From: Chara braunii
Taxonomy: Eukaryota; Streptophyta; Charophyceae; Charales; Characeae
Length of the DNA: 28,853 bases
Reading direction: 5' to 3'
Assembly: GCA_003427395.1 (NCBI GenBank)
Contig: BFEA01000285.1
Span: 1,354,409-1,383,261, forward strand
Numbering within the stretch: the first letter of the stretch is position 1; every line of letters starts with the position of its first letter. Below are positions 19,622-28,853 of the stretch, piece by piece. The notes beneath the pieces were generated by a model. It saw nothing but the letters and a program-made list of their open reading frames with translations, had not been told where the DNA came from and did no database searches. Both the position numbers and the translations under genes were made by a program.

Positions 19622-19905
19622 TACACACGCATACGCATACGCATACACAAACAAAAATGGGAACCGCAAAGGAAGTCGATACATGATATAAAAACTCGAT
19701 AAAAAGGTATAAGTAGTGTCTATCCCCTGTGCTCCTCGAGTCCTCGTGCTTAACACGATGAAGGTGTCTCACTTGCAGGCCATAGCAATTTGAGGCCCGC
19801 AGTTCATGTTGAACACAACGAGCAGAAAAAAAAACAATGAACAAGAGGAAGTCAGTCACGGAATCGAACACGATGTGATTTTCCGAGGATGAAAACTCTT
19901 CACCG

Positions 19906-20626
19906 CCCAATCATCGTATCCGAGACGATGAACAAAGGGAGTAACTACTAGTTTCTTTTGAGCTCTTCACGTTGAACTCCATGAAAGTCATACGCATTGC
20001 CACCCGTCTATGTGGCAGCCTTGATGTCGAATCCCACGGCCTAGGAGATAACCTAGGAGGCCGGTGACGGGACTGGTGGGTCCCGAATAACTTCCCATCA
20101 CTCGAGACACTGAATATGGACGAACTGTGCACATCAGAGAAATCAGGAGTGAGGAGACAGGAGAGAGAAAAGACAAAGGATTAGGCCGCAGGAGGAAGTG
20201 ATGCCCTGGGGTGAAAACCACAAGAGGAGAAAACCAGCAACGGCACGAGAATAAGCGCAGGAGCAGGGGCATATAGGACGTAGCATGAGGCCGAGAGGGT
20301 CGTTGGAATGCAATAAGACTAAGGCCAAAGAGCCCGCGAACCAGCAAATGCAGCACGACAACGATTAAAGAATGAGGAAGTCGAGAGATGGATGACCCCG
20401 GGGCCGTGGGAAGGTAGAGAATATGGGGCCAACGTGGGGCCACCTATGAGAGCCTCGGAGCGGAGGCCCACGACCAAAGAAATCGGCACGCACAAGGCGC
20501 AAGAAAAGACAAGGGAGAGGGGTCACCATGGGGCGGCAAAACGCCCAAGGAACATGGGACACCTCAGGGAAAGGCACCCGGGGCCACGTGCGACTGAGTA
20601 AAAATAATGGCATCCGGGGCGAAATG
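19906..20626. other. Purine-rich stretch without a supported gene
   Basis: Several overlapping open frames exist on both strands because stop codons are rare in this composition; none has a recognisable pattern and they contradict each other. Confidence 0.4.
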
Positions 20627-20757
20627 TGTCGGGGACCACCCGCGAGACTAAGTGTTGGGGACTGCCGGCGGGACTAAGTGTCGGGGACTACCGGCAGGAC
20701 TAAGTGTCAGGGACCACCGGCATGACCAAGTACCGGGGACCACCGACGAGACAAGTG
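20627..20757. repeat. 26-bp minisatellite, about five units
   Basis: Units start TGTCGGGGAC or TGTTGGGGAC, continue (C/T)(A/G)CC(G/C)GC and end GACTAAG or GACCAAG. The last units are more diverged. Relatives of the unit (CGGGGACCAAGTGTG, GGGACCGTCGGCGGGAT) occur near 22065-22140. Confidence 0.85.
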
Positions 20758-21113
20758 GCGGGGATATGTGAAAGTCCCAAGAAGAAACGGCGCACCGCAT
20801 GAGGGAAAATAATAAGGGCAATGTGCACCGTCAAGATCGACATCTTGACGACCAAGAATATAAGCATCACTAGTGCAAGCACTAGTGGTAGCAAACAGGA
20901 AGGCCAAAAGGAAAAGAAAAAGTAAAGAAAACTGGAGTGGGAGGCATGGGAGCAATCCGAAAAATCTCAGATTAACCTCCCTCAAGAAAATGGAGTCGAA
21001 TGAGACCCCTTGTGAAAAATACGCCTCCAGGTGAAAATCGGAGTAGGAGGGGCCATTATGGGAAAAAGATAGGAGTGAGAGAAAACTCCCAAAGGCATGA
21101 GAAGGTCATTATT

Positions 21114-21137
21114 GCAGTCCGAGATATAACGGACTGC
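21114..21137. repeat. GCAGTCCG/CGGACTGC hairpin, first of a family
   Basis: Exact 8-bp arms around AGATATAA. Related hairpins at 21712-21735 (one G-T pair) and 21833-21854; the last two are followed by CATGGGGG. Confidence 0.8.
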
Positions 21138-21347
21138 ACCTTGGGCATAGGAAGCGCCAAAACTAAGAGGAAGGGGCAAAAAAATGGACTTAACGGCCAC
21201 TTGACACTTGACATGCTAAAAAAAAAAGAGAAAAGAAAAGAAAATGTGAGAGTATAAGACAAAAAAAGTGAGAGGGAGTGAATGAGTTGGCCATCAGTAG
21301 GGACTACCGTAAGTAGGGACTGGCACGTCCCTACTGTCCAAGAAAGG

Positions 21348-21417
21348 AGGAAAAAGAAAAGAAAAGAAAAGAGAATTGAAAAGAAAAGAAAAGAGAAAAG
21401 AAAAGAAAAGAGAAAAA
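21348..21417. repeat. (GAAAA)n microsatellite
   Basis: GAAAA units with a few interruptions; a shorter A9C-type run occupies the equivalent place in the other 1.4-kb copy near 22617-22650. Confidence 0.9.
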
Positions 21418-21499
21418 GGCCTAAACGGTAAAAAACGGTCACTTGGGGAGATTCATCCGTGACCAGATTCATTCTGGGATATGGTGGTTACAAAGGATT

Positions 21500-21542
21500 T
21501 TGATTTTCTTTGATTTTTGCAGAGAAAATCAAAGAAAATCAA
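21500..21542. repeat. Perfect 18-bp inverted repeat
   Basis: TTGATTTTCTTTGATTTT (21500-21517) and its exact complement (21525-21542) are separated by TGCAGAG. Each arm is itself a tandem of a TGATTTT-like word. Confidence 0.92.
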
Positions 21543-22800
21543 GGCCCCATGCAACCGAAATAAAACGGATTACATGCATGAGGAGAAACACATGTTAAAG
21601 GTGCATCCGAAACAAAAATCAAGTCCGGATGCACTTGGAAATTGGCCGTTTCTTTTTCTTTTGAGTAGGGGCTAGTTGGGGGGCATTGAGGCTAGGAAAT
21701 TGACCCCTATTGCAGTCTGAGTTGCAACGGACTGCATGGGGGAGGGAAAACACATGAAAATTAAACGCTTCATTCTCTTTTAACATGGGGCAAGTTGTGG
21801 GGTTGTGGGACTAGAAAGATGGCCATGACTAACAGTCCAAGAAATAACGGACTGCATGGGGGTGCCTAGGCTAAGGAAAAATGAGCCACGGCAAGCCCGA
21901 AAGGCTAGAAAGAAGCAATTTCGGCATGGGGCAAGTGGAGACGGTAAACGACAACCGTGAGGTGAGATCTCACGGCCTAGACAAATCGGCACACATGTTG
22001 AGATGATGCGACCACCAAGGGCAAGGAGGCCCCAAAAACAAAAATGGGACACCTTCTGGAATGATGTCGGGGACCAAGTGTGTCCAAATAATAAAAGTCG
22101 AAAAACGGGACGCGCGCTGGCGGGACCGTCGGCGGGATAAGAAAATGGAACTAATATGGAGGAGAGTGGCAGGGATTTGGGATGTCCCAAGGGAACCATG
22201 AGCAAGCACAACGAATATTTGTGCAAGCAAACGGCACCGTTAAGATCAAGGATCTAGACGGTGGAAAATATTAGCACCACTAGTGCAAACACTAGTGGGG
22301 GCAAGTGAGAGAGTCATAGGGAGAAAGGAATGTAAAATAATGATGTTGGGAGGGCTGCCCAGCATTCCGAAATATCTCGGACTAGCTAGGCATGAGAAAA
22401 TAGAGGCTCAACATGAGAAAAAGGCTGCCCTTAGAAAATCGGAGCAAAGGGGGCTCAAAATTGGACAAACGCAGGCAAAGTGGAGTCCTCTAGGAGCATT
22501 GGGATGTCATGGTGGGAATCCGAGAAATAACGGCCAAGTACCAACCATGAACCTGGCCATGAATGAGGCCCTAGGGCTTAAAAAGAGGGTGCACAACAGT
22601 TTGACACTTGTCACAACTGAAAAAAAAAACAAAAAAAAACAAAAAAAAACGAGGGAGAATGAGACAAAAAGGGAGAAAAGAGTGGAGGAGAGTGTGCCAG
22701 CCTATTGGGACCTGCAGAGTAGGGACTGGCAGGTCCCAACTGTGACTTCATCCCTCCTAAAATGAGGGAGGGCAATCCGGATTGCAGAGATATGACCCTT

Positions 22801-23488
22801 GGGGCCATATCTCGATAAAATCTGAATTAAAAAGGGGGAAACGAGAGAAAATGCAAAAAAGAAATGACAGGTTTTCTTTTGGACCATGAATCTGAGATCA
22901 GATCTCATTGTGGAGAGGAACCAGCCTTTTGTTGTGGGCCAGCTCAAAACAGCTAGCTCCGGAATGAAGTGGCAGCCCAAAATGGAAAGAAACAAAAGAG
23001 GAAAAATGACAAAACTGTGTATTTGGCCCAAAAAGAGAGCCAGATGCACCAAAAATTGAAAAAGTGGACTTAGGGGCTGAAAATTGAAGCAAGGGCTACT
23101 TAGGGGAGTTAAGAAATATTGTTGGCCTTGGATCTCAGCCAGATCTAAGGCTGAAAATGTGCCGCTGCATGGAAAAATATCTCGGCCTACCAAAAATGGG
23201 GTACAAACTGAAAAAATCGAGAAAAAGGTCCACTAGGCCTTTTTCTCTCAAGTGAAATTGCCCCTTGGACATTAGGACCCAAGGGGGCAGCATTTGAGAG
23301 GTGAAAAGGAGGCCGAAGTAGGCCAAGAGGCAATCCGAGTTGGTACCAACCATCGGAATGAATGTACTTGGCCAAAAAGAGGCCCGGGTACCTCCAGAAA
23401 GGCCTAGTAGTGAAATTTTGCCTTGGGGGTACCTCGGTTCACCTCAAGGCTCATGGGGAGGCTCATGGGGTGGCCGGACAGCTGGTTT
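22801..23488. other. Purine-rich stretch without a supported gene
   Basis: Contains GAGATATGACC-GGGGCCATATCTC (about 22786-22813) and the word CAATCCGAGTTGGTACCAAC near 23332. Long frames on the minus strand are compositional. Confidence 0.4.
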
Positions 23489-23931
23489 CAGCCTACATAA
23501 GCTAGGAATTCAGTCCGCCACTTTCACAATTGCATGAGGAGTGCCCATGTTGCCCAAGTGAGCTCATAAGAGCACTCTTTCGCTTTGAGAGAGAAAAAAG
23601 AGAGCCTATGCTAGTTTTGGAGCTTGGTGGAGGCCATGAGCTAAGGAGAGGAGCCCTAGAGACTAGAGGTAGTGAGGCTGGCCCTAGGGGAGGTGATCCG
23701 CCATAGCCCCCAGGGTGTGAGGAAGGGAGAGAGGCTAGAGGGAGCCCCATTAGCCCGCCTAGAGGGGAGGACTCCATAACCATGGTGATGGGAGCTTGAG
23801 GCAACTTGGGAAGAGGAGAGAAAGAAAGGAGTAAGGCTTGAAGAAGGAGGGAGTCATAACCAAGGAGGAGTTGTGCAAGGAGGAGGAAAACCTCATCTAG
23901 ATTGAGACTCCCTCTCGAAGACATTGACAAG
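23489..23931 (+). promoter_or_regulatory. Possible promoter and transcribed leader exon
   Basis: A weak TATA-like CTACATAAGC near 23491, then a purine-rich leader-like stretch, ending ATTGACAAG|GTGAGT with the splice donor consensus at 23932. No coding region is supported: ATG codons in the stretch are followed by short frames. The minus-strand frame over this region is a composition shadow. The call rests mainly on the donor matching an acceptor at 27339. Confidence 0.3.
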
Positions 23932-23954
23932 GTGAGTGGAAGGAAGAGGATGCA

Positions 23955-24020
23955 TCTTCTTCTTCTTCATCTTCTTTTTCTTTTTCTTTTTCTTCTTCTT
24001 CTTCCCCCTCTTCTTCTCCT
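23955..24020. repeat. (CTT)n-type microsatellite
   Basis: TTC/TTTTTC units just inside the presumed intron. Confidence 0.88.
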
Positions 24021-24035
24021 TATCCTTCTTATGGG

Positions 24036-24915
24036 ATACTCAAACTCTTGTTTTTCATTCACACACTAGTAGGTAGTGCTCCGATTCTTCTATGGATGAT
24101 CTAATGTTGATTACTTGTGATTTGGCCTACTCAAACCTTTGGTTTTCATTCACACACTAGTAGGTAGTGCTCCGATTCTTCTATGGATGATCTCAGGTTG
24201 GTTACTTCTGATTTGGGCTAATCAAACTCTTGTTCTTCACCCCCATGCTAGAAGCAGATTCTTCGAGTCTTCCATGGATGATCTCTTGCTCAAATCTTGT
24301 TATATAGTCTAGTGGAACTCTTGTTTTTCATTCACACACTAGTAGGTAGTGCTCTGATTCTTCTATGGATGATCTCATGTTGATTACTTGTGATTTGGGT
24401 TACTCAAACTCTTGGTTTTCATTCAGTCACTAGTAGGTAGTGCTCCGATTTTTCTATGGATGATCTAATGTTGGTTACTTGCGATTTGGGTTAATCAATC
24501 TCTTGTTCTTCACTCACATGCTAGTAGGAGATCCTCCGATTCTTCCATGGATGATCTCTTGCTCAAATCTTGTGAGATAGCCTAGTGCAACTCTTGTTTT
24601 TCATTCACACACTAGTAGGTAGTGCTCCGATTCTTCTATGGATGATCTCATGTTGATTACTTGTAATTTGGGCTACTCAAACTCTTTTTTTTTATTCACA
24701 CACTCGTAGCTAGTGCTCCGATTCTTCTATGGATGATCTCATGTTGGTTACTTGTGATTTGGGCTACTAAAACTCTTGTTATTCACTCACATGCGAGTAG
24801 GAGGTGCTCCGGTTCTTCCATGAATGGATCTTTGCTCAAATCTTTATATTTGATCTTGTTAGACTCTTGCTGTCACTCACATGATAGTACGTGATGCTCC
24901 GGTTGTTACTTGGAT
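24036..24915 (+). repeat. 91-bp satellite, block A, with A-A-B higher order
   Basis: About ten units of about 91 bp, landmarks TATGGATGAT or CATGGATGAT at about 24091, 24182, 24273, 24364, 24455, 24546, 24637, 24728 and 24820, and TTGGATGATC at about 24910. Two types occur. Type A has TCACACACTAGTAGGTAGTG and TTACTTGTGATTTGG. Type B has TCTTCCATGGATGATCTC or a relative and GCTCAAATCTTG. They follow an A-A-B order three times, a ~273-bp higher-order repeat. The ninth and tenth units blend into block B. Confidence 0.9.
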
Positions 24916-27090
24916 GATCGCTTCTCTATGTGTATGTGCTCTCCACTAGCTATAGCTTCTCATTGTCAAGTTCATGCTTGATGTGATATTCTGAATCTTA
25001 CTTAGTTAATCTCTTCTCTATGTACATGTGTTTTCCACTAGTTCTAGCTTCTCATTGTCATGTTCATGTGTGTTGAGATGTTCAGGTTCTTACTTAGATG
25101 ATCTCTCCTCTATGTGCATGTGCTTTCCACCAGCTCTAGCTTCTCATTGTCAAGTTCATGCTTGATGTGATGTTCCGGATCTTACTTAGTTGATCTCTTC
25201 TCTATATGCATGTGCTTTCCACTACTTCTAGCTTATCATTGTCATGTTCATGTGTGTTGTGATGTTCCGGTTCTTGCTTAGTTGATCTCTCTTCTATGGG
25301 CATATGCTTTCCACTAGTTTTAGCTTCTCATTGTCATGTTCATGTATGTTGTGATGTTCCGATGCTTACTTAGTTGATCTCTCCCCTATGTGCATATGCT
25401 TTCCACTAGTTCTAGCTTTTCATTGTCATATTCATGTGTGTTGTGATCTTTCCTCCATGTGCATGAGCTTTCCACTAGTTCTAGCTTCTCATTGTCAAAT
25501 TCGTTTGTGTTGTGATGTTCCAGTTCCTACTTAGTTGATATTTCCTCTATGTGTATGTGTTTTTCACTAGTTCTAGTTTCTCATTATCATGTTTATGTGT
25601 GTGTGATGTTCCGGTTCCTACTTAGTTGATCTTTCCTCCATGTTCATGAGCTTTCCACTAGTTCTAGCTTCTTATTGTTTAGTTCGTTTGTGTTGTGATG
25701 TTCCGGTTCCTACTTAGTTGATCTTTCCTCCATGTACATGTGCTTTCCACTAGTTCTAGCTTCTCATTGTCATGTTCCTACGTGTTGTGATGTTCTGGTT
25801 CCAACTTAGTTGATTTTTCCTCCATGTGCATGTACTTTCCACTAGTTCTAGCTTCTCGTTGCCATGTCCATGTGCGTTGTGATGTTCCAGTTCCTACTTA
25901 GTTGATCTTCCCTCCATGTGCATGTGGTTCTCACTAGTTCTAGCTTCTCATTATCATGTTCATATGTGTTGTGATGTTCCGGTTCCTACTCAGTTGATCT
26001 TTCCTCCATCCGCATATACTTTCCACTAGTTCTAGTTTCTCATTGTCATGTCCATATGTGTTGTGATGTTCCAGTTCCTACTTAGTTGATATTTCCTCCA
26101 TGTGCATGTGTTTTCCACTAGTTCGAGCTTCTTATTGTCATGTCCATGTGTGTTGTGATGTTCCGGTTCCTACTTAGTTGATCTTCCCTCCATGTGCATG
26201 TGCTTCCCACTAGTTCTAGCTTCTCATTGTCATGTTCATATGTGTTGTGATGATTCGGTTTTTTATTTCTTAGTTGATCTCTCCTCCATGTGCATGAGTT
26301 TTTCACTAGTTCTAGCTTCTCATTGTCATATGTTCATATGTGTTGTGATGTTCCGGTTCCTACTTAGTTGATCTCTCCTCGATGTGCGTGTGCTTTTCAC
26401 TAGTTAAAGCTTCTCATTGTCAGCCCAACTGTGTTGTGATGTCCAGGTTTCTACTTAGTTGATCTCTTCCCTATGTGCATGTGCTTTCTACTAGCTCTAG
26501 CTTTTCATTGTCATGTCCATGTGTGTTGTGATGTAGCGGCTCCTACTTAGTTGATCTCTCCTCTATGTGCATGTGCTTTCACTAGTTCTAGCTTCTCATT
26601 GTCAAGTTCGTATGTGTTGTGATGTTCCAGTTCCTACTTAGTTGATCTCTCCTCAATGTGCATGTACTTTTCACTAGTTCTAGCTTCTCATTGACTAGTT
26701 CATATTTGTTGTGATGTCCCGATTCCTACTTAGTTGATCTCTCCCCTATGTGCATGTGTCTTCCACTAGCTCTAGCTTCTCATTGTCATGTCCACGTGTG
26801 TTGTGATGTTCCGGTTCCTACTAAGTTGATATCTCCTCCATGTGCATGTGCTTTGACTAAGTTCTAGCTTCTCATTGTCATGTTCATATGTGTTGTGATG
26901 TTCCGGTTCCTACTTAGTTGATCTTTTCTCCATGTGTATGTGCTTTCACTAAGTTTTAGTTTCTCATTGTCATGTTTATATATGTTGTGATGTTCCGGTT
27001 CCTACTTAGTTGATCTTTCCTCCATATGCATGTGCTTTTCACAAGTCTAACCTCTCATTGTCAAGTTTATGTATGAGGAAGTGTTCCAAA
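24916..27090 (+). repeat. 92-bp satellite, block B, about 24 units
   Basis: The unit (TCCATGTGCATG, TGCTTTCCACTAGTTCTAGC, TTCTCATTGTCATG, TGTGTTGTGATGTTCCGGTT, CCTACTTAGTTGATCT) recurs with the landmark AGCTTCTCATTG at about 24954, 25046, 25138, 25230, 25322 and so on to about 27049. One unit near 25414-25483 is about 23 bp short. It shares TCCGGTTCTTACTTGGATGATC-like words with block A, so both come from one ancestral unit of about 91 bp. No coding frame. Confidence 0.95.
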
Positions 27091-27178
27091 TCATACTTAT
27101 TCGATCTTTCACTATGGGATGGGTGACCGACATTTGGCTGCTACTACGGGGAGCTGATTTGATTAAGATTAGAAGTTC

Positions 27179-27188
27179 TTTTTTTTTT

Positions 27189-27220
<32 letters not shown>

Positions 27221-27297
27221 CCCCTTTTCTTTTGTACTCCTCTCTTTCCCTCCCTCTTCGCCTTGCCCTCTCTCTCCCTCTCTTTTCCTCTCACTTG
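27179..27297. repeat. Poly-T, (CT)n and pyrimidine tract
   Basis: T15, then a CT run to about 27220, then CT-rich sequence with few purines. It serves as the pyrimidine tract of the presumed acceptor at 27339. Confidence 0.9.
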
Positions 27298-27342
27298 GCA
27301 TATGACTAACCCTTCTCCCCTCACTTGGTACATTGCCAGGGT

Positions 27343-27528
27343 ATGAACGGTAAGAAGAGATCATACCTCACTTGGTGGAGAAAGAGGGCAAGGGGAGGGC
27401 AGCCGGTCCCTTGTGCCACCAAGAAGGCAAAGAAAAAGGATGTTGGAAAAGTGGGAAAGGACGAGATCCGGAGAAAGTATAAGTTAAAGCGAGGTCAGTT
27501 TGACTCAACCATTTCCCCGACTGCATGA
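27343..27528 (+). CDS. Small basic ORF after the presumed intron
   Basis: ATG 27343 opens four bases after the acceptor and gives 61 residues, very basic: MNGKKRSYLTWWRKRAR, CATKKAKKKDVGKV, RRKYKLKRGQF and a TGA stop at 27526. It might be the first coding exon product or a short gene; no family is recognised, and a GGTAAG at 27349 could also act as a donor and shorten it. The purine-rich composition makes open frames cheap, so confidence is low. Confidence 0.25.
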   Translation: MNGKKRSYLTWWRKRARGGQPVPCATKKAKKKDVGKVGKDEIRRKYKLKRGQFDSTISPTA

Positions 27529-28575
27529 CTAGGTGGGGGTGACCCTGGGACGAATGGCCCGCGCCCTGAGCATGAGCGTGGGCGGGCGGAGCCAACTAGG
27601 ACCCGCAATGGGGTCGACTAAGGTTTGAAAGTGTACCGGGATTTGACCCTACAAAAAATGGTGGAGGTGTCGGGTAAGGGTTAAATTGACCCTTGCGATT
27701 CCGACGGGGGCGCCCGACGCATTGACGTGTACACAACCCAAGATAAGGAAAATGGACTTGTGTTTACTCTTTCCCCTGTGAGAATCAGATTTGAGAGTGG
27801 TTGGGCGCATGGCATGGCTAGGCCTGGAGGTATAACATGCATGCTATGCACTTGATTAGCCGTTTCCTTGTGGAATGGCTCTAGCCCTCCTTCGTCCGGT
27901 GCTGGTGTTCGCCAGTCCGGGGAAGCCTTGGGCAAGTCGCAGGTCGACCCTTCCTCTTCGTATGAAAGAAGGGTTTCGGTTACCTGGCAGGTGGTTGGTG
28001 CTTCGGCTTAGGCCGGGTTCAATGAAAATCCCACGGTGGAGTGATCCGACCGAACGGGTGCCCCTCTATCTTCTTCTTTGAGCCCAGTGGGCTCATGCAC
28101 TTTGCACTTTTTTGAAATGCTTAAGGGAACCAACATGAACATAATGGGTTATCAAGAAGGAACAACCCCGCCCTATGAAAGGACAGATAGGTGAAGAGAA
28201 AGGGAATGAAGGGAGTTGCTAGACTCCAAGGAAAACTAGCTCACCTTTGAAGACTCTCACGAGAAGGAACCAACCGCTATGTATGAAAATGGGAGGAGTG
28301 ACACTTAGTGTCCTGAGAGAAAAATGTGAGTTATGGGTAGGAAGCGCTGGGAGCACCAAGGGAAAGGCACTTGTACTCTATATGTCCCACTTGGGACTTG
28401 TGTTTGCATGATGGGATTTGACCATCCTGCCTTTCGGAAGGAAAGGATGGGTCTGCACCGGCCGGTGCGGGTTGCGAAATGTCGCTCTCTTTTTGAAGGT
28501 TGTCGTGTGTTCGTGTGTGGAGGTCAGGCCACCGAGCTGTCGAACGGGAGTTTGTCACGCCGGTCAACCAAGTTC
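27529..28575. other. Stretch without a supported gene; small palindromes
   Basis: Mixed sequence with frames at 27875-28081 and 28333-28689 that are not recognised. Palindromes GAGCCCAGTGGGCTC (28081-28095) and GCACCGGCCGGTGC (28455-28468) are present. They are not read as bacterial terminators. Confidence 0.4.
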
Positions 28576-28853
28576 ATAACACAGACAGACAAACAGATAG
28601 ACAGCCAGCCAGACAGACAAACAAACAGACAAACAAACAAACAAACAAACAAACAAACAAACAAACAAACAAACAAACAGGCATGCTAACAGACAAACAG
28701 ACAGACAAACAAACAAACAGATAAGCATACAGACAAACAAACACACATACAGATAAATAGGCAAATTGGCAAGCTAACGGACAGACAGACAGACAGACAG
28801 GCAGACAGATAAACAGGCAGTTAGACAGGTAGGCTGACAAACAAACAGACAAA
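28576..28853. repeat. (ACAA)n/(ACAG)n tetranucleotide microsatellite
   Basis: Interrupted ACAA and ACAG units with a clean ACAA run at about 28630-28677, reaching the window end. Long Thr/Asn/Lys/Gln and Cys/Leu/Val readings on the two strands are artefacts of the repeat. Confidence 0.95.

Larger units (their letters stand above)
17721..19905 (-). pseudogene. Decayed multi-part gene of unknown product
   Basis: The - strand reads as protein-like in successive pieces from 19900 down to 17721, in more than one frame and with stops, so it is either a pseudogene or a gene with introns plus lesions. Candidate first piece: MNCGPQIAMACK, ending at a donor-like CAA|GTGAGA near 19777, with the long CA/TG run falling in what would be an intron. 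Then VIVNSVFHNDGTQWCACDLIKDSG (about 19525-19450), the FFAS repeat region, and the three blocks listed separately. The overlapping 208-residue + strand frame at 18691-19317 looks like an antisense shadow (Pro/His/Arg-rich with no family pattern). I do not recognise the product. Confidence 0.4.
20765..22800 (+). repeat. Degenerate ~1.4-kb duplication
   Basis: Landmarks recur in order with an offset of about 1400-1408 bp: CACTAGTGCAAGCACTAGTG (20869) and CACTAGTGCAAACACTAGTG (22277); ATCCGA-A-ATCTC words (20955, 22365); CCGAGATATAACGG (21119) and CCGAGAAATAACGG (22521); TTGACACTTG followed by an A-rich run (21200, 22600); GTAGGGACTGGCACGTCCC (21313) and GTAGGGACTGGCAGGTCCC (22719). The copies are strongly diverged. 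No gene is supported in either; the frames are purine-rich shadows. Confidence 0.7.
23932..27339 (+). other. Probable ~3.4-kb intron filled by satellite
   Basis: The donor AAG|GTGAGT (23932) pairs with a long polypyrimidine tract (27181-27297), a branch-point word TGACTAAC (27303-27310) and the acceptor CATTGCCAG (to 27339). All three are close to plant consensus. The interior is microsatellite plus a ~3-kb satellite. No transcript evidence is available here. Confidence 0.45.

Noticed and set aside
19360-19910. Long Cys/Val repeat proteins over the CA run
   Set aside because: Generated by translating the microsatellite; only the short flanking pieces look like protein.
20143-20985. Several minus-strand Leu/Phe/Pro-rich frames
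   Set aside because: Purine-rich + strand sequence leaves few stops on the other strand; the frames overlap each other and lack conserved patterns.
23502-23930. 142-residue minus-strand frame rich in Ser, Leu and Pro
   Set aside because: It is antisense to a probable leader exon with a strong + strand donor, and its content follows base composition.
24036-27090. Regular 91/92-bp repeats considered as a CRISPR array
   Set aside because: The units are repeats throughout with no unique spacers, and the surroundings are eukaryotic.
28081-28095. GAGCCC-AGT-GGGCTC hairpin considered as a terminator
   Set aside because: No T-run follows, and the window is eukaryotic, so bacterial terminator rules do not apply.

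Overview
This window looks like nuclear DNA from a large, repeat-rich eukaryotic genome, most likely a land plant of a non-flowering lineage (or an alga). The reasons are the abundant microsatellites, a foldback MITE, plant-type splice signals, a ~3 kb satellite, an assembly gap, and a decayed DUF7869-type gene, a family I know mainly from bryophytes, ferns, algae and some invertebrates. The species cannot be named from this sequence. There is no clearly intact conventional gene, no rRNA or tRNA gene, no CRISPR array and no bacterial-style operon.

Bases 1-5.4 kb are non-coding tandem repeats: CT-rich duplications, a 318-bp tandem pair with tRNA A-box-like motifs, four ~480-620-bp units each carrying a short dyad motif around TATAGGAC, and a decayed repeat set just upstream of the gene. 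Bases 5.7-11.0 kb hold the main recognisable gene, a broken DUF7869 gene on the + strand. It has a basic/acidic N-terminus, a Cys-containing region, a tryptophan/CxxC-like segment, a probable 2.3-kb intron, a DUF7869 core with its acidic signature residues kept, and a C-terminal segment. It carries several in-frame stops and about three frameshifts. The intron contains a ~525-bp foldback MITE and a 521-bp tandem duplication. Bases 11.2-11.9 kb are three further tandem units with the same TATAGGAC motif, so the gene is bracketed by the same short motif, as expected for subterminal repeats of a transposon.

Bases 12.3-14.5 kb are palindromic and low-complexity DNA: an 80-N gap next to suspicious homopolymer sequence, a 203-bp tandem repeat, a GC-rich nested palindrome and two hairpins, one with 36-bp arms. 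Bases 16.2-19.9 kb contain several - strand stretches that read like protein but are broken by stops and frame changes; I do not recognise the product. Bases 20-23.5 kb are a purine-rich, duplicated non-coding region with a 26-bp minisatellite and a recurring small hairpin motif.

Bases 23.5-27.5 kb look like a transcribed leader, a strong splice donor, a long intron made mostly of about 34 copies of a 91/92-bp satellite, then a branch-point, acceptor and a small basic ORF. The window ends in an ACAA/ACAG microsatellite.
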